In this document: piece by piece, positions 34,734-43,061 of the stretch
Numbering within the stretch: position 1 is the stretch's first letter
How the letters are laid out: the number at the start of each line of letters is the position of its first letter
Assembly: GCA_002315625.1 (NCBI GenBank)
Contig: DCHH01000039.1
Coordinates: forward strand, 2,651-57,642
From: Bacteroidales bacterium UBA1757
GTDB taxonomy: Bacteria > Bacteroidota > Bacteroidia > Bacteroidales > UBA1402
DNA: 54,992 nt
Reading direction: 5' to 3'
Notes under the pieces: generated by a model
What the model saw: the letters and a program-made list of their open reading frames with translations, nothing else
Database searches by the model: none
Told to the model about the DNA's origin: nothing
Made by a program: the position numbers and the translations under genes

Positions 34734-35234
34734 ATGCCGAGAATCCGTTTGGGTGGTGGAAAGGTATGGACGCTGCTATTTGTTGTGGTGACTGTGGTGT
34801 GTCTTGCTTCGTGCACAGCCACAGGCAACAAGAACTGCACAGCCAAGACAGATGTATTTCTAAAGGCGGATTTCTACTCTGCCGAATATTCTTCCTCCTG
34901 CTCGTTGACCCTTGGTTTTGTCAAAGGCTTGGGAACCGATTCGGTATGGATGAAACCGACTTCCGCATCAACACTGTCGCTGCCGCTTCAGCCCAATGAT
35001 TCGCTGACAGCATTTGCAATGTCTTTCATGATGATTGACAGTACGTTTGTGACCGATACTGTCTTTTTCCTTCATACCAACCAGCCATACGTTCTGTCTA
35101 TGGAGTGTGGCGGAGTCGTGATGCATGACCTCGAAGCGGCTGATTGTACGAAACACTGCCTTGATTCTGTGACCATTGTCGAGGCCCATGTTGACAATGT
35201 CTTGACCACCAACATAAAAATCTGGATACCATGA
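34734..35234 (+). CDS. DUF6452 family lipoprotein
   Basis: 166 residues from the ATG at 34734. Basic N-terminus, hydrophobic segment and lipobox (CLASC) predict a lipoprotein. The mature part is a small beta-rich domain with paired cysteines (CTAKTDVFLKADFYS, then FFLHTNQPYVLSMECG). Family name from memory of Bacteroidales annotation; function unknown. Overlaps the next gene by 4 bp, and these two DUF genes usually travel together, which suggests an outer-membrane lipoprotein-barrel pair. Confidence 0.75.
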   Translation: MPRIRLGGGKVWTLLFVVVTVVCLASCTATGNKNCTAKTDVFLKADFYSAEYSSSCSLTLGFVKGLGTDSVWMKPTSASTLSLPLQPNDSLTAFAMSFMMIDSTFVTDTVFFLHTNQPYVLSMECGGVVMHDLEAADCTKHCLDSVTIVEAHVDNVLTTNIKIWIP

Positions 35235-36013
35235 GTTTGCGTAAGGTCTTGGTGCTTGGGATTCTTTGTCTGTCGGCAATAGTAGCGATGGGCCAGTCTT
35301 CGATGGGTGGACTCACTTCTTCGTTGGGGTCGGCTATGGGCAGCGGTTCTCAGGGCTCGTCAGACAAGCCGCTCAAGGCGAAACCACGAGAGCCTAAGGA
35401 TACTATTTGCTGGCACGGACAGTTCGTCGGCCTGAACCTTGTTCCACCCGCCAAGGCGGTCTTTTCCCCTAACTGGGGCATACAAATCCAATACAACTGC
35501 AATCTGTACAACCGGTTTTTCCCCGTTGTCGAACTGGGATATGCCCGTCTTCGTGAGACCCGTGACCTGGCTGACTGGCAGGCAAAGCAGTTCTCACAGA
35601 CACTGACCACGATGTACCGGGGTAGCGGCTTCTACGGGAAAATAGGTCTCGATGTCCCCATTGCCAAGAAGGGGCCGAATGCAAACAACCTGTTTTTTGT
35701 GGGCGTGAGGTATGCCGGTGCCACTTTCAACTATGAGATTCTGACCACGCCGTTCCTTGCCACTTACTGGGCGGATGCATACGTTATGAATATCGTCAAT
35801 CAACATTCGCTGGCCCATTGGTTGGAACTGGTTGCAGGATTGAGGGTTGAAATCACACCTTCAATCTCACTAGGGTGGACGTTTACCTATAATCACCTGT
35901 TGGGAAGAACCAATGGCGACATGTCTGTGGCATCCTATGTGCCAGGCTACGGACGCGATGAGAACTGGTTGCCGACGCTCGGTGCATGGTTCTACTGGCA
36001 TCTTCCCTGGTAA
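35231..36013 (+). CDS. DUF6048 family outer-membrane barrel
   Basis: 260 residues. A signal peptide (to AIVAMGQ) is followed by a Ser/Gly-rich stretch and then amphipathic beta strands: WGIQIQYNCNLYNRFFPVVELGYARL, split by turns, through to a C-terminal aromatic residue (WHLPW). Typical of a small eight- to ten-stranded outer-membrane barrel. Function unknown. Starts by ATGA overlap with the DUF6452 gene and ends 14 bp before apbE. Confidence 0.75.
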   Translation: MSLRKVLVLGILCLSAIVAMGQSSMGGLTSSLGSAMGSGSQGSSDKPLKAKPREPKDTICWHGQFVGLNLVPPAKAVFSPNWGIQIQYNCNLYNRFFPVVELGYARLRETRDLADWQAKQFSQTLTTMYRGSGFYGKIGLDVPIAKKGPNANNLFFVGVRYAGATFNYEILTTPFLATYWADAYVMNIVNQHSLAHWLELVAGLRVEITPSISLGWTFTYNHLLGRTNGDMSVASYVPGYGRDENWLPTLGAWFYWHLPW

Positions 36014-36027
36014 CATTTTGTCGGAGT

Positions 36028-37038
36028 ATGCTTAAAAGGATTTCGTCGTATTTTTTGCTCATATACTTTCTTGTAAGTTGTTCGTCTAAAACTACAAGTT
36101 ACATCCAAAACGCTGGTGAGATTTTTCATACGACATACCATATTACATATTGTAGTGCTGAGGATTGTCAGCCGGCCATAGACTCCTGCCTTCAGATGGT
36201 CGATGCATCCCTGTCGATGTTCAATCCCTATTCCACCATCAGCCGGATTAATGCCGCTGGTACTGAACCTGTTGATATATCCTCTGACACACTGGCTTGT
36301 TTTTTGATTTCCAAGGCGCGGAAGATATCAGCATTCACTGATGGAGCCTTCGATATCACTGTTGCGCCACTTGTCAATTTGTGGGGTTTCGGACTGAAGA
36401 AAAGTGCGGATGTCACACCAGAGCAAGTTGATAGCATACGTGAATTCATTGGGTATCAGAAGTTTTCGTTTGACGGACGCTTTGTGACAAAGGGTGACGC
36501 CCGCATGAAACTTGATGCTTCGGCTATAGCCAAGGGATATGCATGTGACGTGGTGGCGGGATTGTTGGAAAGTCTTGGCTGTAAGAACTATCTGGTGGAA
36601 ATTGGCGGAGAAATATGTATGAAGGGGATGAATGCCAAGGGGGAGCCATGGAAAGTTGGCGTTGACAAGCCGGTCAGCGACCTTTTAGCGTCAGACCGTC
36701 AGTTGCAAGCGACTATCCAGCTGACAGACAAGGGGATGGCCACTTCGGGCAATTACCGGAACTTCTACACCAAGGACGGCCGTCGGATTGCCCACACGAT
36801 TGACCCTCATACCGGCTACCCTGTCGAGCATTCTCTTTTGAGTGCTACTGTGCTGGCAACAGACTGTATGACAGCAGATGCTCTGGCTACTTCGTTTATG
36901 GTGATGGGACTGGAAGAGGCGAAAGAGTTGTGTTCCAAACTGACTGATGTTCTGTGCTATTTCATCTATTGCGACGAGAAAGGAGACTTTCAGACATGGT
37001 GCTCCCCCTCTTTGTCAACATATCTCCGCCAATTATGA
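36028..37038 (+). CDS. apbE: FAD:protein FMN transferase (ApbE family) lipoprotein
   Basis: Attaches FMN to Thr/Ser of target flavoproteins such as Na+-NQR or RNF subunits on the outer face of the membrane. 336 residues with lipobox FLVSCSS. Family motifs: SMFNPYSTISRIN, DGAFDITVAPLVNLWGFG, KLDASAIAKGYACD, GGEICMKG, AHTIDPHTGYP, and the metal-binding Asp/Thr region CMTADALATSFMVMG. The longest frame begins at 35986 inside the DUF6048 gene; the ATG at 36028 precedes the signal sequence directly. No nqr or rnf genes are in the window. Confidence 0.93.
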   Translation: MLKRISSYFLLIYFLVSCSSKTTSYIQNAGEIFHTTYHITYCSAEDCQPAIDSCLQMVDASLSMFNPYSTISRINAAGTEPVDISSDTLACFLISKARKISAFTDGAFDITVAPLVNLWGFGLKKSADVTPEQVDSIREFIGYQKFSFDGRFVTKGDARMKLDASAIAKGYACDVVAGLLESLGCKNYLVEIGGEICMKGMNAKGEPWKVGVDKPVSDLLASDRQLQATIQLTDKGMATSGNYRNFYTKDGRRIAHTIDPHTGYPVEHSLLSATVLATDCMTADALATSFMVMGLEEAKELCSKLTDVLCYFIYCDEKGDFQTWCSPSLSTYLRQL

Positions 37039-37050
37039 CATATTTGTCAC

Positions 37051-37074
37051 CTTGGCACAAAATTTGTTACCAAG
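37051..37074. promoter_or_regulatory. Imperfect palindrome in the grpE leader
   Basis: A 24-bp near-palindrome with CTTGG at one end and CCAAG at the other; 18 of 24 positions are symmetric. It fills the middle of the 55-bp apbE-grpE gap and does not match the CIRCE heat-shock operator. A candidate operator for the chaperone genes. Confidence 0.4.
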
Positions 37075-37093
37075 CGGAACAAACGATAACAAC

Positions 37094-37735
37094 ATGATAA
37101 TGCGAAAAAAGAAAAAAATGAAACAAGAACAGCCCAAGGCCGAACAACCGGAAGAGATAAATAACAACAATCAGCCCAACGAGCAAACAGCTGAAACACA
37201 GGAAAGTACTTCCGAAAAACAAGAAGAAGTTTCCGAGACTCCTTCAGAGCCCACTCCGGAACTGACTCCAGAGGAGAAACTTCAAAAAGAACTTGACGAA
37301 CTTCAGGTGAAATTTGCTAACCTGAACGATACCTATCTCCGCTCAAGGGCTGAATTCGACAATTACCGCAAGCGTACTCTCGCCGAAAAGGCAGAACTCA
37401 TAAAGAACGGTGGAGAAAAGGTGCTTGTAAACATATTGCCGGTAATTGACGATTTTGAACGCGGTCTGGAAGCGGTCGGAAAGGCTGAAGACGTGGCTGG
37501 CGTGAAGGAAGGTATGGAACTGGTCTATAATAAGATGCAGAACTTCCTCAAACAGAATGGAATTACAGTTATGGAGACTGAGGGAAAGGCTTTTGACACT
37601 GACCAGCACGAAGCCATTACCATGATTCCGGCCCCGACAGAAGAGCTCAAGGGAAAAGTTGTAGATTGCATCCAGAAAGGCTATTACCTGAACGACAAGG
37701 TGATACGCTATGCAAAAGTGGTCGTAGGCAATTAA
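37094..37735 (+). CDS. grpE: Nucleotide exchange factor GrpE
   Basis: 213 residues. N-terminal acidic, Gln/Glu/Pro-rich disordered region (to about residue 60), then the long dimeric helix (ELQVKFANLNDTYLRSRAEF) and the C-terminal beta wing ending VVDCIQKGYYLNDKVIRYAKVVVG, the GrpE signature. Releases ADP from DnaK. The long frame from 36947 runs through apbE in another frame; the ATG at 37094 is the natural start. Followed by dnaJ after 15 bp. Confidence 0.94.
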   Translation: MIMRKKKKMKQEQPKAEQPEEINNNNQPNEQTAETQESTSEKQEEVSETPSEPTPELTPEEKLQKELDELQVKFANLNDTYLRSRAEFDNYRKRTLAEKAELIKNGGEKVLVNILPVIDDFERGLEAVGKAEDVAGVKEGMELVYNKMQNFLKQNGITVMETEGKAFDTDQHEAITMIPAPTEELKGKVVDCIQKGYYLNDKVIRYAKVVVGN

Positions 37736-37750
37736 ACTGCAGCTACGGAT

Positions 37751-38917
37751 ATGGCAGAAAAGAGAGATTATTATGAGGTGTTGGGCGTTGAGAAAAACGC
37801 TTCGGCCGATGAGATAAAGAAAGCTTACCGGAAAAAGGCCATCCAGTACCATCCTGACAAGAACCCCGGCAACAAAGAGGCTGAGGAGAAGTTCAAGGAG
37901 GCTGCTGAGGCATACGAGATTCTTAGCAACCCGGAAAAGCGTCAGCGCTATGACCAGTTCGGACATGCTGCGTTTGATGGCAGTGCCGGATTCGGCGGCG
38001 GTGGCGGCTTTACGATGGAGGATATTTTCTCACGTTTCGGTGATATCTTCGGAGGCGGTTTCGGAGGCGGCGGCTTTGGCGGCTTTAGCGATTTCTTCGG
38101 CGGCGGAGGCTCGCGCGGACAGCGTGTGAACCGCGGTTCCGATTTAAGGGTCAAAGTCAGGCTTACTCTCAAGGAGATTGCCACCGGTGTGGAGAAGAAA
38201 ATCAAGGTGCGCAAGTATGTGGCCTGCTCTGAGTGTCAGGGCACTGGTGCTGCGCACGGTTCTTCCTTCAAGACATGTGCGACATGTAAGGGGACGGGAA
38301 CTGTGACTCGCGTGCAGAATACCATCTTAGGTCGTATGCAGACTCAGTCGGCTTGTCCTGACTGTCAGGGTGAGGGAAAGACTATCACCGACAAGTGTCC
38401 TGCCTGTCATGGCGAAGGTGTTGTCACCAAGGAGGAGGTTATCACCATCAATATTCCGGCAGGTGTGGCGCAGGGAATGCAGCTGACGGTCACCGGTAAG
38501 GGTAATGCTGCCCGTCGCGGCGGTGTGCCGGGCGATTTGCTGGTCGTTATAGAAGAGGAATCGGACCAGGAACTGGTTCGCGATGAGAACGATTTGATTT
38601 ACAACTTGCTGCTGAGCTTCCCGACTGCTGCGCTTGGCGGAACGGTTGAGATACCTACCATTGACGGCAAGGTCAAGGTTAGGATTGATGCGGGTACACA
38701 GCCTGGCAAGGTGTTGCGGTTGCGCGGCAAGGGACTTCCTTCGGTCAACCGTTATGGGACTGGCGATTTGCTGGTTAATATCAGCGTGTATGTGCCGGAA
38801 AGCTTAAGTCGGGACGAGAAGAAGTTGCTGGAGGGGCTGGCTGAGTCGGAGAATTTTAAGACTTCGCCATCGGTAAGTAAAAGGATATTTGACCATTTTA
38901 GAAACTTGTTCGGATGA
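37751..38917 (+). CDS. dnaJ: Chaperone DnaJ
   Basis: 388 residues. J domain with HPD in YHPDKNPGN, a Gly/Phe-rich linker (FGGGFGGGGFGG), and four zinc-finger repeats CSECQGTG, CATCKGTG, CPDCQGEG and CPACHGEG, followed by two beta-sandwich substrate-binding domains and a dimerisation tail. A type I J-protein that delivers substrates to DnaK and stimulates its ATPase. The stop codon overlaps the ATG of a secreted GH28 enzyme by 4 bp, which is unusual company for a core chaperone. Confidence 0.97.
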   Translation: MAEKRDYYEVLGVEKNASADEIKKAYRKKAIQYHPDKNPGNKEAEEKFKEAAEAYEILSNPEKRQRYDQFGHAAFDGSAGFGGGGGFTMEDIFSRFGDIFGGGFGGGGFGGFSDFFGGGGSRGQRVNRGSDLRVKVRLTLKEIATGVEKKIKVRKYVACSECQGTGAAHGSSFKTCATCKGTGTVTRVQNTILGRMQTQSACPDCQGEGKTITDKCPACHGEGVVTKEEVITINIPAGVAQGMQLTVTGKGNAARRGGVPGDLLVVIEEESDQELVRDENDLIYNLLLSFPTAALGGTVEIPTIDGKVKVRIDAGTQPGKVLRLRGKGLPSVNRYGTGDLLVNISVYVPESLSRDEKKLLEGLAESENFKTSPSVSKRIFDHFRNLFG

Positions 38918-40320
38918 ATATGAAGAGATTATTCCTATTAGTGATTGGACTGGTTGCCTGCTTGGGGTTGCGGGCGGAAACTGTTACGGCTCCTGAGTCG
39001 CCTTACGGATTTGAACCGCTCAGTATGTATGAGTTCCCTCAGAGGGAATTTGTAATTACGAAGTATGGAGCCAAGTCGGGAGATGTCACCGCTACTACTG
39101 CGGCTTTTAAGAAGGCCATGGCGGCTTGCAACAAGGCTGGTGGCGGACGTGTGGTTGTACCTCAGGGTGAGTGGCTCACAGGTGCCATACATTTTCAGAG
39201 CAATTGCCTTTTGTATCTGAGTGAGGGTGCGAAGGTGGTTTTCGAGGACAATCCTGACCTCTATCTGCCGGCTGTCCACAGTTCATGGGAAGGAACTGAG
39301 TGTATGAACTATTCGCCGCTCGTCTATGCATACGAGTGTGAAAATGTGGGTATTGCCGGACCGGGAACCTTGGCGCCGAAGATGGATTACTGGCGTACAT
39401 GGTTCAAGCGTCCCGAATCACATATTCAGGCCACCCGCCAGCTTTATGCCATGTGCTCGACCGGTATTCCTGTCCAGGACCGTCACATGGAGGCCCCCGG
39501 GGTGCAGATGCGTCCGCAGCTGATTCAGTTCAACCGTTGCCAGAATGTACAGTTGGACGGTTTCAAAGTCCGTGAGAGCCCGTTCTGGACAATCCATGTG
39601 TATATGTGCAAGGATGTGTGGGCCCACGACCTGGATGTCTATGCCCATGGCCACAACAACGACGGTATCGACATTGAAATGACCCAGCATATTCTTGTGG
39701 AGAACTGCACTTTCAATCAGGGAGATGATGCCGTGGTGCTGAAGGCTGGCCGTAATCAGGATGCATGGCGTCTGGATATGCCGACGCAGGATGTCGTGGT
39801 GCGCAATTGCAACATTGTCCAGGGCCATTGTCTGCTTGGTATCGGAAGTGAGATGGCTGGAGGTGTGAGACGTGTCTATATGCACGACTGCCACTCTTCT
39901 GATGCTGTCTATCGCCTGTTCTACATCAAGACCAACCATCGCCGTGGCGGCTTTATTGAAGACATCACCGTTGACAAAGTGTCGGCGACCAATATGCTCC
40001 GTATCTTTGAGATTGACACTGATGTGCTTTATCAGTGGCGCAACATTGTCCCGACCTTCGAGACGAAAATCACCCGCATCCGCAACATCGCTGTCCGCAA
40101 TGTCGAGGCCGCGCAGAGTGAAGCCGTCTATGACCTGAAAGGCGACGAGCGTGACCCGATACAGGGCATTACAATTGAGAATGTCCACGTCGGCACACTC
40201 ACAAAGTTCATAAACAATGCCGTCTATGTCCGCGACCTTCAGACCCGGAATATTACCTGGGACAAGTTTGACACCGCCTCCCAGGACCTGAACATCTCCG
40301 GCATAGCCCCAGGAAACTGA
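38914..40320 (+). CDS. Glycoside hydrolase family 28 (polygalacturonase-type), secreted
   Basis: 468 residues. Signal peptide (MKRLFLLVIGLVACLGLRA) after either of two close ATGs, then a right-handed parallel beta-helix. Catalytic acids are present: the D of NNDGIDIE and both Asp in GDDAVVLKAG. The usual GHG is GHC, and RIK is replaced by FYIKTNHRRGG, a form seen in exo-acting and rhamnogalacturonan-directed relatives. Likely releases galacturonic acid from pectin in the periplasm. Start overlaps the dnaJ stop (ATGA), so it can be translated from the grpE-dnaJ message. Confidence 0.9.
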   Translation: MNMKRLFLLVIGLVACLGLRAETVTAPESPYGFEPLSMYEFPQREFVITKYGAKSGDVTATTAAFKKAMAACNKAGGGRVVVPQGEWLTGAIHFQSNCLLYLSEGAKVVFEDNPDLYLPAVHSSWEGTECMNYSPLVYAYECENVGIAGPGTLAPKMDYWRTWFKRPESHIQATRQLYAMCSTGIPVQDRHMEAPGVQMRPQLIQFNRCQNVQLDGFKVRESPFWTIHVYMCKDVWAHDLDVYAHGHNNDGIDIEMTQHILVENCTFNQGDDAVVLKAGRNQDAWRLDMPTQDVVVRNCNIVQGHCLLGIGSEMAGGVRRVYMHDCHSSDAVYRLFYIKTNHRRGGFIEDITVDKVSATNMLRIFEIDTDVLYQWRNIVPTFETKITRIRNIAVRNVEAAQSEAVYDLKGDERDPIQGITIENVHVGTLTKFINNAVYVRDLQTRNITWDKFDTASQDLNISGIAPGN

Positions 40321-40336
40321 TAATCCACAAAACCCT

Positions 40337-40579
40337 ATGAGCTCTATTTCATTACAATACGATCCAAACAATCCGGCGGCAGTAAAAATGCTGGATGCAA
40401 TTTTGTCGGCCGGTTTGTTTACAATTTCGCCACATGCATCTTGTCCATCCCTGACAATGGAAATGATAGACAAGGAGTTTGACCAAATTGAGGCAGATGT
40501 CGCTCGGGGAGCGTTGATTTCTTCTGATTCTGCACATCAGCAAATGTGTGAGTTCGTTGAGAAATACGCAAAGAAATGA
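40337..40579 (+). CDS. Putative antitoxin of a ParE/RelE-type pair
   Basis: 80 residues, soluble, with an acidic helical C-terminus (MIDKEFDQIEADVARGA). I recognise no DNA-binding motif or family. It is called an antitoxin only because its stop overlaps the ATG of a ParE/RelE-like toxin by 4 bp and because size and order (antitoxin first) fit. Lies 16 bp after the GH28 gene. Confidence 0.62.
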   Translation: MSSISLQYDPNNPAAVKMLDAILSAGLFTISPHASCPSLTMEMIDKEFDQIEADVARGALISSDSAHQQMCEFVEKYAKK

Positions 40580-40887
40580 CGGTCAAGTGGTCTGGACTCG
40601 CTCTTGAAAAGTGGCAAGTGATAGCTGATTACATCTTTTCCAAGTTTGGCTTTTCCGGATTGCAGGAATACGAAGAGCAAACCAGACAATGGGAGGCAAC
40701 CATTTCCAACAATTCCGCAATCGGTGCTATTGAACCGTTACTGAAAAGTCGGGCGAGGTGTTACCGGTATGTCATAATCCACCATCACACAAAGATGATA
40801 TACTTTGTAGAGGATGACATTATTGTAATAGCTAATCTTTGGGACACCCGTCAGGAACCCAGTGCGCAATCAGAATTGACAGTTTAG
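40576..40887 (+). CDS. ParE/RelE superfamily toxin
   Basis: 103 residues. Starts MTVKWSGLALEKWQVIADYI, the helix-rich N-terminus of ParE-like proteins, and ends with the superfamily's strand set RYVIIHHHTKMIYFVEDDIIVIANLWDTRQEP. Members act either on DNA gyrase (ParE) or by cutting mRNA on ribosomes (RelE). The general RelE catalytic Lys/Arg/Tyr set is not clearly complete, so ParE-like is preferred. Stop lies 10 bp from the convergent dipeptidase stop, with no terminator visible. Confidence 0.75.
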   Translation: MTVKWSGLALEKWQVIADYIFSKFGFSGLQEYEEQTRQWEATISNNSAIGAIEPLLKSRARCYRYVIIHHHTKMIYFVEDDIIVIANLWDTRQEPSAQSELTV

Positions 40888-40897
40888 AGATTCCTGA

Positions 40898-42529
40898 TCA
40901 TTTGACTTCCAGAGTGGGGCCGTTGCTTTCGACTACGGCCTTTTTCCATTGTTCGCTGTAGTCTTCCTGAATCGGATAGGCGGGGATGCGGGGATCGTAG
41001 CCGTTGTTGACGAACGAGCCGTCGGGGTTCTGGCGCTTGATGTTGCCGTCGATATATTTGACCAACAGATACTTGTCGAGATTCTTCCAGTTATTGAAAA
41101 CCGCCATTGCGTTATCTTTGCAGAATGCTGACACCTTTGCCGCATCTTTCTCCTTATCTATAAGGGGCAGGGTAGTGCTCATCAGTTCATTCTCATAGCG
41201 GTCGATGTTCGTGCGTACCTCTGCTCCGATTTTGTCGTAGCGCAGGTATGCGAACTGGGCGATGCGGTTTGCAATCCAGAACATAGAGGTTTCAGAATAC
41301 TCCAACATCGAACCGTTGCCGGCCCTGACACATTCGGGCACCTGGTCTGTACATGTGTAGAATGGCATCAGAGGCGAAGTGGCGGCATCATCGACACCGA
41401 ACCAATAGATTCCGTAGGGGTGAGAGTCGCGGCACTGGGCAAGGAACCACCAGCCGGTCTGCTGGGTGGCAATAGCCCTTTCGTTGACATATTCCTTTCC
41501 TTCATATTCCCAGTCCATCGGACGCCAGCGGTAGGGGCAATGGCTGCCGCCCGCTCCGGCATCGGTAGTCATATCCATCGGAGTGCCCTCGAAATGGTCG
41601 CGCATCATGTCGGCCAACTGTTTGGTGGTGATTTTCTCCTTCGGTTTGACGTAGAGCGGCATGTGGTTCTTCAGATTGTGGCCCATTGCATAGTCGAGAT
41701 AGGCGTCCATTCCTTCGGCAAAGCGGTTGAAGTATGACCATACCCGTCCTTCACAACCTCTGGCACCGCCGAAATCAAGCGGAGCATACGCATCGCAGAA
41801 ACTGAACTCTTCGTCACTTCCGCTGAAGAATCCCTGCTCGCGGGCGTGCTTGATGACATCCTTGCTGTAGAGGCAGTTCTCCGGGTCGTTGAAGTCAATT
41901 GTGGTAATACGTGATTGGTTTGCATGGGCGGAAATGTAGCCGTCAGGTATTCGTTTGGCCACCCAGACAGACCCCTTGTTGACATTGATGCCTTTCTTGT
42001 TGAACTTTGGCACCTTACACATGATTTCCATAATCCAGACTTCACTTGGGTCGGCAATCGAGAAGGATTCACCTTCTGAAGCGTAGCCGTAAGTCTGACA
42101 CAACTCATCTATGAGGGCAATGGCCTGACGGGCTGTCGTGCAACGTTGTAATGCAGTGTAAATCAGAGTACCATAGTCCATTATGGCTGTCGAGTCATAG
42201 CATTCGTGACGGCCGCCGAAAGTTGTCTCGCCGATGACAAGCTGGTGCTCGTTCATATTGCCTATTACACGGTATGTATGGGTGGCCTGGGGAATTTCGC
42301 CAAGATATTTGCCGGTGTCCCATTCGTTGACTTTCATCATGGAGCCTTTTTCATAATCGGCTGCGGGGCGGAAATATAGTTCGCCGTAGAGCTGGTGTGA
42401 ATCGGCGGCGTATGTCACCATAATGCTTCCGTCGGCTGAAGCCCCTTTGGTAACTATAAGGTTGGTGCAGGCAAGCACGTGCCCCAGTCCGCACATGGCA
42501 AACAAAAGGGCGAAGATTGTTTTTTTCAT
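40898..42529 (-). CDS. C69 family dipeptidase (PepD-like), exported
   Basis: 543 residues. A signal peptide ends at HVLA, just before Cys21 in ACTNLIVTKGASADGS, the N-terminal nucleophile of this Ntn-hydrolase family exposed by cleavage. Further family blocks: HQLVIGETTFGGR, EGESFSIADPSEVWIMEI, ANQSRITTIDF and GTPMDMT. Cleaves dipeptides, probably in the periplasm, for peptide nutrition. Single gene with its own promoter-like sequence upstream. Confidence 0.93.
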   Translation of the reverse strand: MKKTIFALLFAMCGLGHVLACTNLIVTKGASADGSIMVTYAADSHQLYGELYFRPAADYEKGSMMKVNEWDTGKYLGEIPQATHTYRVIGNMNEHQLVIGETTFGGRHECYDSTAIMDYGTLIYTALQRCTTARQAIALIDELCQTYGYASEGESFSIADPSEVWIMEIMCKVPKFNKKGINVNKGSVWVAKRIPDGYISAHANQSRITTIDFNDPENCLYSKDVIKHAREQGFFSGSDEEFSFCDAYAPLDFGGARGCEGRVWSYFNRFAEGMDAYLDYAMGHNLKNHMPLYVKPKEKITTKQLADMMRDHFEGTPMDMTTDAGAGGSHCPYRWRPMDWEYEGKEYVNERAIATQQTGWWFLAQCRDSHPYGIYWFGVDDAATSPLMPFYTCTDQVPECVRAGNGSMLEYSETSMFWIANRIAQFAYLRYDKIGAEVRTNIDRYENELMSTTLPLIDKEKDAAKVSAFCKDNAMAVFNNWKNLDKYLLVKYIDGNIKRQNPDGSFVNNGYDPRIPAYPIQEDYSEQWKKAVVESNGPTLEVK

Positions 42530-42554
42530 ATTCGTGTAATATCTGGTCAGGCTG

Positions 42555-42585
42555 CAAATATAAGTTTTTTTTGAGGGGATATCAA
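42555..42585 (-). promoter_or_regulatory. Promoter of the C69 dipeptidase gene
   Basis: Minus strand: TTGA (42582-42585), 19 nt, TATATTTG (42555-42562). Starts transcription about 20 nt before the ATG. Confidence 0.6.
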
Positions 42586-42678
42586 TATCTGAATACAGTT
42601 ACAACGGCAGAAACTAAATTTGACAAAATAAGCCCAAAAGGAATTTCTCTATTTATTTCATTTTTGATAAATAGTTGC

Positions 42679-42686
42679 TATCTTTG
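42679..42686 (+). promoter_or_regulatory. -7 element of the hipBA-like pair
   Basis: TATCTTTG, with TTTC 19 nt upstream (42656-42659). It lies downstream of the longest-frame start of hipB (42675), so the true start is the ATG at 42714. Confidence 0.55.
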
Positions 42687-42713
42687 CCATCGGAATATAT
42701 CAAAACTGATATT

Positions 42714-43061
42714 ATGAATGATTTTTATATGCTTTCTGACGCTGAGCTGGCTAAGATGATTTCTTCGAGGCTGAAGGCATTGAGGCTCAAGCAGAATATT
42801 TCACGGCAGGAGTTGTCGGCTAGTTGTGGCGTGTCAACTTCGTCCATCGCCCGGATGGAGGATGGAGAAATCAAATCCTTCGATTCCTTTCTTCGGGTCT
42901 TGCGTACGTTGGGGAAGATTGAGATTCTCAGGCCTCTCGTAGAGGAAGAGGAGGTGAGTCCTAAGGAGTATTATCAGTTGGTGCATTCGGCAAAGGTGAA
43001 GACGCGCAAACGTGCGTCAGAGCGTGATGTCCATAAAGAAGAGGAGGCTTCGCAGTGGTAG
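42714..43061 (+). CDS. HipB-like Xre-family antitoxin/repressor
   Basis: 115 residues. Helix-turn-helix of the Xre/Cro type: LKALRLKQNISRQELSASCG followed by VSTSSIARMEDGEI. The C-terminal tail is charged (KTRKRASERDVHKEEE). Expected to bind its own promoter and to neutralise the HipA kinase encoded next, whose GTG start overlaps its stop by 7 bp. Confidence 0.85.
   Translation: MNDFYMLSDAELAKMISSRLKALRLKQNISRQELSASCGVSTSSIARMEDGEIKSFDSFLRVLRTLGKIEILRPLVEEEEVSPKEYYQLVHSAKVKTRKRASERDVHKEEEASQW

Noticed and set aside
37039..37093. CIRCE heat-shock operator before grpE
   Set aside because: The palindrome present does not contain TTAGCACTC or GAGTGCTAA.
39418..40473. 351-residue open frame on the minus strand
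   Set aside because: Antisense to GH28 and crosses into the antitoxin gene; no recognisable motif.
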